This document shows, in pieces, positions 1 to 9,589 of a stretch of 64,000 bases of DNA. The position numbers and the translations under genes were made by a program. Numbering within the stretch: the stretch's first letter is position 1; every line of letters begins with the position of its first letter. The notes beneath the pieces are model-generated. The model had not been told where the DNA came from, ran no database searches, and saw nothing but the letters and a program-made list of their open reading frames with translations. Source of the stretch: Neurospora crassa OR74A (taxonomy: Eukaryota > Ascomycota > Sordariomycetes > Sordariales > Sordariaceae); the NCBI RefSeq assembly GCF_000182925.2, contig NC_026504.1:5270001-5334000 (forward strand), read 5' to 3'.

Positions 1-2575
1 TCTTCATGAACAATCTCACGCAGCTTACTTCCGTGCCTCTTTAACTCGCTGCTGAGTTTTCTTGATGGCTTACTACAGTCTCATGCACTAAAAGTTGATA
101 ATAGACAGATAATGAATGGATGGATGGATGGTTGGATGGAGGGGGCAAGAACTAGCCACTTACAAAGCCGAGTCTGTCTGACGGGCTCCCGGAACTTGGG
201 GGTGGACTGAGAGTGGCAGGGTAGATAAGGCAGAGGATACCTCTAGGAGGCACTAAGGACACTCCCCCCCCCTTTTTTCCATCTCCTTCTCCGCCTCCCG
301 GATCTCATCTGCATCCCATACCAAGAATACAAGACATGGACTCTCCATAACTTACCAGATACCATAGCAGCATCCCCTCCTCCCATCCATTAACTCCGAT
401 AGGTAGGTACCCACCATCTCGCCATCGGCCTCCGAGCCTGCACCGTTTCAAGCCATCCTCAACACTCCTCAACGAGTTATATCGTTCACCCCCTAAGCAA
501 CCACTAAGCCTGCCTTCATGACTTCATCTTCTACATCTCCTCGCACTAGACCTACCTCCCCCCTCCCCCCTCCCCCTCCTCCCTCCTCCTCCTCCTCCTC
601 CTCCTCATCCCCCATCCAAATTTCCCCCCCTTCCATCTTCCATCTTCATCTACCCAACAAGTCGATAACTTCCCACCACCCAGAGGAACATAAAGTCACC
701 GCGCAAAGGCCTGGCTTCAAACATATACCAGCCAGCCTGCTTACGACTAGTCACACATCAGCCCATCCATCCATCCATCCATCCATCCATCCATCAGCCC
801 ATCCATCCATCCATCCATCCAACCATCCATCCACCCATCCTAAACGCAACGGAAACCTCTCTCAGAACGACAAGTTGGTTGCCAACGCCACCAGCATTCG
901 AATTGAAGATGACACCCCGTAAACCGGAAACTGTGTATATACGTACCTCTATCCTCGGAGGCTCACGACGACGGGAGAAATCTTTAACTCTAACTCTCGT
1001 AATAATTTGTTATAACTGTATCCTTCTTACTTCCGCTTATAACGAACCCAGGGCAGTGACCCAATGATTACCTACCTATGTACACCGGGACAGTAACCCA
1101 CTGCAGTGATTTTAGTGACCGCACTGATACCAGTGACTTTGGTGGCAACAACAACAACAATAACAACAACCCACTGCACTCCTTCCTTCCTTCCTTTCTT
1201 GATCTCACCTCCATTTCTATACTCTTCCTCTTTCTCGTTCTCTTCCCGCTTCTATTATAATTATTCCCTTTCCCCGTTTCCTTGTTTCCGTTATCTAATT
1301 TCATACCTTCTCCTTGACATTTTTCTTTTTTTTTTCTTCCAATCTTTCTATTTTTTTTTTCTGGGGAGGAGGGGGTTGTTTGTTTTCGTTCCTATCACGT
1401 CCTCGTCCTCGTCCTTGTCCTCGTCCGTATCGTGTCCTCGTCCCCAGTCGGTCCCATTTTGTTCCCTGCTTTCTGTTCCCCATGCTAGCATGTTGTGAAA
1501 CCACAAAACCACAAAACCAAACAACGCTAACGGCCTTCTTGTTCACTCTTGTCTCATCGACATGTACATATCCGAAAACTAAACGCGAGTCCCGATCTAG
1601 TCATTTCGCCATTCATCATGTTATACAACTAAGTATCCTAGACTTTAAACCCAGCGGCGAGGAAAGACCAGTGATGAGTACTCTTTCGTAATAGGCCGAT
1701 TTATTGTTGGTGGAATGACCTGAAAATGGGGCTCCAATGTCAAACTAGAGGATCTCTGATCAATGAATTGTTCTAGGTAAGGGGTAGAGAGTGAAACCCA
1801 CTAGCACAACAAATCTGGGGAAGTGGAATAGTGTGAGGGACTAACCTGGGGAATACTAGTAGCGGCACGGTGGTGCCACTGGCGTGTCAGTGAGACAAAA
1901 CGTTGACGCGCTTCCAGTAGCTGGGTATGTTTCTGGCTGTTACCGATAAAAGCACAAGATCGCAGGCGCCTGTTGAACGACGCTAACACATCTACAATGT
2001 CCCCGCGGGAAAGATTTGACAGTGTTGTGCAAAAGTTGGCATGTTATTGACTCGAGTGAAAATTAGGAACAAGAATATTATGGTTACTTTCAAACGCAAT
2101 AAAAACAACAAAAGGTATATCACTCAAAACGCCTCAATAGTTAAGCCCTGGCGGTATATCCCTCTTTAACCCGAAGCATACAGAGAGGTTCGTGAATGCA
2201 TGTGTATGTGGTCCGTCTTTCTTATCAACGATAAACGGACAAAGCCGCCATACTGTACTGCCTTCCCACGCCTTTTCGCCTGCAACACCCCAAACCCCCC
2301 AGAAAAAAAGAAGCACATCAGAAAAGGTGAATAGTGCCTATTCGCCCCAAGCGTCCAATGTAAATCCTGCGCTCCATGGCGTGACGCGGAGAAACAAAGT
2401 TATGTCCAGAGTCCAACAAGCAACCCAACTTTGCACAGAAAAAGAAATTGTGAGGGAGCCACCATGGCGAATTCGGTCTGTCGTGTCTCATGTCTCGTAG
2501 TAAAGCAATAGTGCCCTTGAGCTACCGGTAGATATCCGGCGAAGTAGTCCAAAGGCTTGATTCCACAGCGAGGAT
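1..2575. other. Intergenic, simple-sequence rich
   Basis: I see no supportable gene here. Open frames on both strands are low-complexity translations of pyrimidine-rich tracts. The stretch holds a CATC tetranucleotide array at about 763-840, CTC-rich DNA near 560-610, an AAC/AAT-rich patch near 1147-1172, and T-rich runs at 1320-1362. It ends downstream of the GPI-protein gene that reads towards it. Confidence 0.6.
763..840. repeat. CATC tetranucleotide microsatellite
   Basis: Interrupted tandem CATC units run for about 78 bp, broken by a CAGC and a few single-base variants. They sit in non-coding DNA. A shorter GGAT/GATG-type run lies near 110-140, the same repeat type read on the other strand. 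Confidence 0.9.
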
Positions 2576-3495
2576 TTAGAGAAGGGCGGCAAGACCGGCC
2601 GCGACCAGGAGGAAGGCGCCGGCGGGCTTGGCAACGCTGCCAGCGCCGATGGCAACCTCAGACTGCGTGGGCTGGGGAGAGACAACCACGACAGAGGTGC
2701 CGTTAGCACCAGAGGGGGCGCCGCCAGTGGCGAGGCCAGTGGGGATGAGGACGATAGAGGAAGAGGACACAGCGGGGACGGTGATGGCGGGAGCAGACGA
2801 GGTGGTCAGAGCGACCGAGCTGGTCGTGAGGGGAACGACGACGGAGCTGGTGCTGGTGGTGCTGACAACGACGCTGCTGGTGCTGGTGGTGCTCACGACG
2901 GTGCTAGAGGTCGAGGTGGAGCTGGCGACCGAGGAGGTAGAGCTGGTAGAAGAGCTAGTCGAGGTAGAGGTGGCCTCGGCGGTCTGGGAGACAAGGCTTC
3001 CGTCGACCTTGTAGGCGGCGGCGCACTGCTCAAGGCTCATGCCATCGGGGCAGCACCAGGTCTCATTCTGGGCGTCGGCAGCGCAGTAGTAGCCAGCATC
3101 GCACGAGTCTGCAAAAGCCTATTTAGCATTCTCGTCTCTTTTTTTTTTTTTTTTCGCATATCAACAAGTCAGGGTAACTTACTGCCAGAACCGTTAGGGC
3201 AGCAGATCTGAGCGGCGCCGGCGTTGTAGCAGTGGACCGAGTCGTCCTTGGACGCGCACGCCTCGAAACCAGCACCGCAAGCCTCGGCGCAGGTGTTGCC
3301 GGTACCGCAGACGGTCTGCTCGGGCTGGTATCCGGGGTTGTCCTGGCGACGGACGACACCGAACAGCTGACGGACCGAGGTCTTGTGAATCTTGCTGGCC
3401 GCCTTGTAGGGCGCGCCGACAAGGCGGATGGGCTCGGCAACGGCCTGAGCAGCGAGGGCGAGAGCCGCCAGAGCAGTGAAGGACTTGACATGCAT
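2576..3495 (-). CDS. GPI-anchored cysteine-rich cell-surface protein (two exons)
   Basis: Exons 3183-3495 and 2576-3108 join across a 74-bp intron (GTAAGT donor, TTTTGCAG acceptor, a GCTAAA-type branch site, and a long A-run) to give 281 residues. Residues 1-20 are a signal peptide (Met-His-Val-Lys, then an Ala/Leu core ending Ala-Val-Ala). An Arg-Arg at 49-50 followed by Gln looks like a Kex2 cleavage site. Twelve cysteines fall between residues 63 and 133, including CC pairs at 98-99 and 123-124. From about 145 the chain is Ser/Thr/Val repeats, a typical O-glycosylated stalk, and it ends in a short Gly/Ser stretch plus a hydrophobic Ala/Leu tail, the usual GPI-addition signal. The cysteine module resembles those of many fungal wall proteins of unknown function. 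The role is therefore inferred as cell-wall or surface protein. The intron makes the frame continuous and adds three cysteines shared across the junction region, which supports the model. Confidence 0.85.
3109..3182 (-). other. Spliceosomal intron of the GPI-protein gene
   Basis: On the minus strand the donor is A|GTAAGTT at 3182 and the acceptor TTGCAG ends at 3109. A 16-base A homopolymer lies near the middle. Removing the 74 bp keeps the cysteine-rich domain in frame; reading through gives a stop four codons in. Confidence 0.85.
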
Positions 3496-6400
3496 TTTGA
3501 CTGATTTGTTTTGAAGTTTTGGCGATCGAGTAAAGACGGTCCGAGGGTTGATTGATTAGGTTTATAGGGCTGTCACGTAGGTGATGCTGAGAAAACGAAT
3601 GTCGTCGAGTGCGAGACTCTTGTTTGAATGCAGTGTAGGGAGCGGCAGGTTCTTCAAGCGAGAACAAGATGAAGGCGAGATTATATCAGAGGCTGAGGTT
3701 GAAAAGAAGGAGAAACAAAAAAGGAGTGTGATGGGGGGAGAGAGTGGATTGGAGTATCAAATAGAATTACAAAGAGACGACGGGGGGGCGGGCCTGCGAA
3801 AGCCTGGGACCGCCTGCCCTGCCTAGCCCGAGGTGGGAAGGGAAAGCTCGCGACCGCTGTAAACCTGGGGGGGGGAGGGGAGAAGGGGCCACTTTGGGGA
3901 ACTAACGAATGGATCCTCTCGGCTGCTTCTTGTTTGTTACCCTGGCAAGCGCCGACAAGTACCCCTACACCAGCAAGCGGCGGTGAGGGTACTTTGCCGA
4001 TGGAGGTGCACAAGCATCCAATTTCCTTAATTTTAAGATTGGGCACCCACTCTCCTTCCACTCGTCGCCCAATCGTCGCGTTGCCCAGGGCACTGAACGG
4101 TACCTGCGTCTGGGCGTGCAGTTGTTCCTGGCAGGAACTGAAGTGGAAGCAAGCGACAGGCGGAAGCAACCCGTCACAAGCACTGCACCGAACCGGCATC
4201 TCGAGCAACCCGACCCTCCCCCTCCCTTCAGTTTGCAGTGGACCGACCAACAGCAACCGAGGAGCAAGCAACCGTCGCAGCCGCCCCGCATCATGGCCTT
4301 TTTTTTTTTTTGTTCTTCTTTCTCTCATCTCCCAATTTGCACTGCAGATACCAATGCCCCTGTGCCTGCTTCGCGTGGGCGTTTGTAGTGTACACTACCT
4401 ATTTCAAGAGTTCTTGGTGCATGACGCTTACTGTCAAATTTCACATCGAGATCAGAACTCATTGACTGCAGCGCATACTGATAAGCTGGTATTATATCGT
4501 CACCTCCTCCCTTAACTCTTGTGCCCCTGACCTGGCCTTCCATCACTTGAACCAATAACTGGGCGGGGGCCAAGAAGGGCCGGCTGTTGTTGCTAGACTC
4601 AACCAAGCCAGATCGTCGCATCGCGCAAATGAAGCATCTGGCGGGCGGGACGCTGGGTCACCGCAGTCTGGCAAATAGCGCGACGCCGTTGAAATTTGTC
4701 TTTGATGCTCCGAGCGCATTATCGGCGGTGTTAACCGGTTTCGTGATGGACCGACTGACTGTTCACATTGTCCTTTTCAAAAACTGTTCCATGTCGACCC
4801 GAGTCCGTCAGTCTTCAATCAAGAGGTTCCGATTTCACGGGCGTTGGCTACGGTCGGTGTGCACGTCGTTGACACCGGATGGCACGGACAAAGTCTAAAC
4901 TGACGGTCAGTGATTGACAGTGCATCCTCGCCGGCCGCTCCCGCCGTGCTCCAGTCAAATGTCATTGGTGAGCGATCATCATCAAGCCACCCAAATGGAT
5001 CAATGTCGCTGCTGCCTTTGTTTGCTAAACATGGAAAGGGTTGAAAGGAATTCGTTGCCAACACTGCGGAAAGTACCGAAGAAAGGGTCCCCTCCCCCCC
5101 CTTCTTCCTCTTTGTGTGGTGTACCCATGTGCTTTGTTTGCAATGTTTCAACTGGAATGAGAGTTGCGGTGCATTGAGTGCCCAGTCCAGTGGTTCTTGG
5201 AAATTCAATGGACATTGTTCGGGGTTGCGACCAACGTGGAACCTTTTCCTTTCTGCCAGGCACCGAATTTTGATTGATTGCTTTTCAATTCAACGCTAGG
5301 CCGTTTTCGTCCACTTGCAGCCGTTTCAGAAGGTTGAAGTCCACCGTAACCGTCCTTTCTGCATCGTCTACGTACCGTCAAGGATGTTTTCCACTTTCTT
5401 CAACTTTGGGTCCCCTCGTTCAGAACCCTTCCTTCCTTCCTTTTTTTTTTCTTCTTTCCACTTGAGTTCCATGAAATTGCGGGGTGCAACGGACGGGCTT
5501 TCTTCCCACTCGAGGTCCCCTCCCTAGGTCCTTCGGCTAGTTCGGTGGAGAGCGGATTCGCCTTTCACGTCATTCCAGTCAGCCTAGGTTGCACAATGGG
5601 CGAACGAGCAATTACCCAAGAGCCAACACTTCCCCTATTCGTTAACCAACCCCCCAAAACAAGCGCCATTGACTGGGATTAGTACCTCGCGCTTGCTTGA
5701 CATCCACCCACTTGAGGTTCCCAGCTTCGAGACACTCATTACTATTCATCATGTCCATGACTGTTGGTTGTTAGGTGCCGAACCCCAATTCTGGAACCTG
5801 GTAACCGTTGAATTTCATAATTGTGGTTCAACTGGGGCTTTCCCCGTCGTTTTCGACATACCTACCCAAGTGAAGGTCCCTTCAATCATGTCATGTATCA
5901 CTACCTTACCTACCTACCTAAGATCACTTTTTCGGCAGTCATTTTCCTGGCTGGACACTCGCGCCCAAGGCCTGACCATCCCGGTCCTCCAAAAAGGATC
6001 CAGCCTCTTCATTCTACAGTCCAATCAATACCGGTGGTTTCTTTGTAACATAGCTCTAGACCTCGGGTCAACTTCCCGAGGTGTTTGTATGTCTACACTT
6101 AATCGACGTGTTTCGTTTCATGGACCCAGGCGTAGTAATCTTACCTGGATCATGCTATTTCGGAAATTTAACACGTCACTTGAATCTTACCGATACCTTT
6201 CCCAATATATGATACCTAGACATTCATTTTATCCTCATAAGGTTTGAGACAGCTTGGGATAGAATGCCAGGAACACCAAACCAACCAACAAGCCAGCATC
6301 AAATTCTACATATGTTTCTTATCACGGTTTCGACCCTTCGGCAATATGCGACGACGTCGTCAAACCGGCCATTCAAAAAAATAATCACGTATTCGTCAGA

Positions 6401-6790
6401 AAGATGGGTCAGAATTGCTGCGGTGATACCGGACCCTTTCTCTCTGAATACTATAGAGGATACAGCCAAATCATGCTACGATAGTTGACAGCACGGCCGC
6501 ACACTCGTCGCGATTCAAGCTATCCTCCTCTTTGAACGCTTCTACTCCCTAGAGTCATCTTTTCATGCATCCATTTATGTTCACTACACCCAGGGCCCAG
6601 AATTTCCGATAGGTGGTATCTTCCGGATCATGAATATCCTACGCTAGTCACTTGACCGACACGTTTCCCAAGCTCAAGTTCCTTCCATCACAACACATCC
6701 ACATCATGGTTACATATATGCTTCAAAACTTGAGAGAGAGAGAGAGAGAGACATTCTATGTACCGACAGTAAAGTACCTAGGTACGCCTC
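3496..6790. other. Intergenic region, no supportable gene
   Basis: This is the upstream region of the GPI-protein gene and the downstream region of the small secreted protein gene. The longest open frame (5669-6247, plus, beginning at a TTG) has no recognisable domain, no signal peptide and no convincing splice context. A GA dinucleotide run lies at about 6731-6751. TACCTACC-type motifs occur near 5907-5919 and 6776-6785. Confidence 0.55.
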
Positions 6791-7219
6791 TCACTTCCAG
6801 CAGTAAGCACCAGGGGCGCCTAGTTGTTTGCACTGCTTGTCAAAGTCTCCGCTATCGATGCAACAGTTTGGGGCCGAGCACTAAATAGGTAACGTAGACT
6901 GGTCAGCCAATATATGGTTGTTGGACTTTAATGGAAACGGGCAATCTTACTTGATGATGCTGATCTTCATGGTACGTCTCGATGCAAAATGTACTACTCT
7001 CCTCGTTTTGCATATCGCATACTTGCTCCGTGAGATCGTCCCACTGGGGGCCAGTGCCGGATGGGTCCTGACACTTGCAGTTGCAGCCTGCGAGGGCGCT
7101 ATCGATGATTAAAGAGGGAGGAATGTGTCGTTAGTTTGACGATATCTCTCAGTCGTGCGATTACAACATACCTACCTAGTAAGACTACCGAGAATGGCAA
7201 GGAAGATGGAAATTTGCAT
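6791..7219 (-). CDS. Small secreted cysteine-rich protein (effector-like), three exons
   Basis: Exons 7176-7219, 6951-7098 and 6791-6880 (minus) give 93 residues. Intron 1 is 77 bp (GTAGGT donor, CGATAG acceptor) and intron 2 is 70 bp (GTAAGA donor, GGCTGAC branch site, TATTTAG acceptor). Both junctions keep the frame: phase 2 and then phase 0. Residues 1-18 are a signal peptide (Met-Gln-Ile-Ser-Ile-Phe-Leu start, Ser-Ala-Leu-Ala end). The mature part is small, acidic and has ten cysteines at 20, 22, 24, 42, 53, 65, 70, 71, 81 and 91, opening with C-x-C-x-C and containing a CC pair. Ten cysteines in about 75 residues is typical of secreted, disulphide-stabilised fungal proteins, including candidate effectors and antimicrobial proteins. 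I do not recognise a named family and no activity is claimed. It lies 447 bp beyond the 3' end of the GH93 gene, same strand. Confidence 0.8.
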
Positions 7220-7666
7220 ATTGATAAGGTAGAGGTAGAGAATGAATGAGGGAAATCCAGGATGAGGATGAAGTTGAGAAGAACTTTTGAGAGATATCTT
7301 CCAATTCCATGTTATGGAATAGAACGGCGGTGCCCTAATATACTTGTCGTCAGTGTCTTTTTTTTTATACGAGTTTCGTGAAGTGAATCTTGCTACGGCT
7401 GTAATAGGTAGGTAGAAGCTGTAGCATATACTCGGTTACAAGAGGTAATTTGTTCGATCGTGACACCGGAATCCGAGTTAGGGTTGTATGTGTACTGCCG
7501 GGACTTTGGTAGGTACTTTGTGATTGAGGAAAAAGGAAAGGTTCCAACAACTACAACCCAGGCTATTCATTGGGTGGACACAATATCGTGGGACTTGACC
7601 ATATCTACCATTCACGCAGCACATAACCGTGGTCAGTACCACAACCCATAACAACTGAGAGGTAAG
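7220..7666. promoter_or_regulatory. Upstream region of the small secreted protein gene
   Basis: These 447 bp separate the GH93 stop codon from the start of the secreted-protein gene; both genes are on the minus strand. The stretch holds a T-run near 7360-7368 and a TAGGTAGG motif at about 7407. I see no other coding sequence. It must contain the GH93 3' end and the promoter of the small gene. Confidence 0.5.
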
Positions 7667-8842
7667 CTAGGCGGGATGTATCGTCGTTTTCAACACCTCA
7701 ATCAAGTTGAGGACACTCAGGCTCAGTTCATCCGGACCGCCTTCATCGAAGGTCGCGCCACCCAGCACCATCAGTTTCCTCGGATCCCTCCTGAATATAT
7801 GCAAAGCCCGGCTGTAAGCAGCAGGCTGCTCAATAGCATGCATCTCCCACTTGTCCGGGTCCCCACCAAAACGGTTGGTATAGACCTCGCTCCGATCAGC
7901 GTCCGAGACCACGATGGTGCCGTTCGGCCCGCCAGCAGAAGACCAGACCACATACGGCGAGGCATTCGGCGCGAGCTTCCCGTCAATGACTATGGGGATC
8001 CCAGGAGCCGAGTCAAACTTTGTCGGCTCGTCGGCGATGTGGTAGTAGACCGGGTAGTTGACGCCGTAGGAGCTCGAGTTCCCGACAGGCAACTCGTGCA
8101 CCAGGATCCACTTGTTGATGGTTTCGATCTTGGCTACGACGGTCATTCCCGGGCGAGCGAGGTATTCATCGTACCGGACATCATTGACGACGGGACCCCA
8201 GGTGCGGAGGTCCTTGGACCGTTGATGGGCGAGTTTCTGTCCATGCTTGGGGTCCCGCTGGTCCGAGTAGTAGACTATCAGCTCGTCCTTGTATTCGAGG
8301 AGGAAGGGTTCCCAGACAGGCGTGGCGCCGTTGGTCGTGTTGGGACGGCCGCCCTCGGCTACGTGGCTGACGAAGTTCCAGGTGCGCGCCTTGTCGGTGC
8401 TGGCGTACAGGTCGATGCGGGTGCCGTTCTCGCTCCAGCTGTTTCCCGAGAAGAGAATGGTGCCGGCCCTGAACCCGCCGAGCGGCTTCTGCAGTTCAAG
8501 CAGGGCCGGCTGTGCGCTCATGCCCCAGCCGTTGACTTGGTCGGTGATGTTGGAGATCCATTTCCAGTGAACACCGCCGTCCTTGCTCTCGAAGACAGGG
8601 AAGGATGAGTTGCTGCCGGCAAAGAAGTCGCCGCCGATGATGCTGGAGGTGACGAGGAGAGTGCCGTCCTTGAGCTCGACGTGTCGGGGGTACGAGGCGC
8701 GCTTGCCGGCGGGTGGGTCGTAGATGATGCGTCGGGGGAAGGTGCTGAAGGGCGGCGGGTCTGGTTTGCACCTCCCTGCCAGAGCGGCCACGGCGAAGTG
8801 AAATGACAGGAAAAGGGTTGTAAGTTTCAAGTTTGTAAGCAT
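7667..8842 (-). CDS. GH93 family secreted exo-1,5-alpha-L-arabinanase-like enzyme
   Basis: An intron-free gene of 391 residues. I chose the Met at 8842 over an in-frame Met 23 codons upstream because a signal peptide follows directly (hydrophobic Leu/Thr/Phe core to about Ala-20/Gly-23). The body is a sialidase-type six-bladed beta-propeller with Asp-box-like motifs at about 86-93 (S-x-D-G-G-x-x-W), 148-155 and 209-215. Glu-178 in W-E-P-F, Glu-250 in V-H-E and Tyr-343 in A-Y-S-R have nearly the same spacing as the catalytic residues I recall for the Fusarium graminearum GH93 enzyme Arb93A. GH93 enzymes release arabinobiose from the ends of linear alpha-1,5-arabinan, a pectin side chain. Length matches the family, so the gene looks intact. 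It is divergent from a GH3 beta-xylosidase gene. A generic BNR/sialidase-like protein is the fallback. Confidence 0.87.
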   Translation of the reverse strand: MLTNLKLTTLFLSFHFAVAALAGRCKPDPPPFSTFPRRIIYDPPAGKRASYPRHVELKDGTLLVTSSIIGGDFFAGSNSSFPVFESKDGGVHWKWISNITDQVNGWGMSAQPALLELQKPLGGFRAGTILFSGNSWSENGTRIDLYASTDKARTWNFVSHVAEGGRPNTTNGATPVWEPFLLEYKDELIVYYSDQRDPKHGQKLAHQRSKDLRTWGPVVNDVRYDEYLARPGMTVVAKIETINKWILVHELPVGNSSSYGVNYPVYYHIADEPTKFDSAPGIPIVIDGKLAPNASPYVVWSSAGGPNGTIVVSDADRSEVYTNRFGGDPDKWEMHAIEQPAAYSRALHIFRRDPRKLMVLGGATFDEGGPDELSLSVLNLIEVLKTTIHPA

Positions 8843-9589
8843 GGTGGAGCTCAGATGGATGGTAAGAAATAAGAAAGGCAGGGGCAGGCAGGCACGAGAA
8901 CTGTTTGGCATTAACTGTTCACCATACCTGCCGGTTACCTTGACCTCTTCATCTTATTATTTTCCTTTCCACTGTTGTTTTCCAGACCAGACCGGGACAG
9001 TCCGAGCCATCGCCGACGCTCAAGAACAACAGGAACTTGACGCTCGGGTTCGACCAGCGCCGGCCAGTCACCACTGACAGCCGCACGAATAGGGTTCCGA
9101 GGCCGGAAATGTTTGTTTAAGCATGGTCCTTGTGTTCTTGTTTCCCCGTGGGGGATCGACTTTGACAGCTCCTCCCCCGCACATCATTACCATCAACCAG
9201 GTAAGAGAGGTACTGATCCACCGATCTGGATGTAACCCAGCGCTGCATCGACTTTATCCAAACAAACAGCCGCGATGCGCCCCAATCGGCCACCAGCGTC
9301 CTGTACCGAGCGAGCTACCCCGGGCATTTTATCCCAATGACGGGAATACCAAGGAGAGGGGTTCACCATCGAACCCAAACTTCAGACCTTCGGATTCCAT
9401 CCATGGTAGTAAGCGAGAAATGTTGCATACTCCCCAGAGCGCACAGTCGGCATCGAGACACGGCAAGTCAACGTGTCGTCTCAGTGACATGCTAGGAATG
9501 AACGGCCAATACTTAAGAAGCCATGCTGATGTATCGGAGGGATGGATGGGGGGAATAGATGTTATTCACCAAGTATAACAACGACAAAC
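8843..9589. promoter_or_regulatory. Shared divergent promoter of the GH93 and GH3 genes
   Basis: The 747-bp region between two divergent, secreted hydrolase genes must contain both promoters. I find four matches to the CreA/CRE1 carbon-repressor consensus SYGGRG (9148-9153 plus; 9175-9180, 9318-9323 and 9432-9437 minus). About three are expected by chance in this length at even base composition, so they are only suggestive. I saw no GGCTAA-type XlnR/XYR1 site; GGCATT near 8907 is a weak GGCWWW match. Confidence 0.6.

Noticed and set aside
5669-6247. 192-codon plus-strand open frame
   Set aside because: It starts at a TTG, has no recognisable domain or signal peptide, and includes a TACCTACC repeat typical of non-coding DNA here.
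7667-8608. Plus-strand 310-codon open frame
   Set aside because: Antisense shadow of the GH93 gene.
8843-9589. Four CreA/CRE1-type SYGGRG sites as evidence of carbon repression
   Set aside because: About three are expected by chance in 747 bp counting both strands, so the number alone is not evidence.
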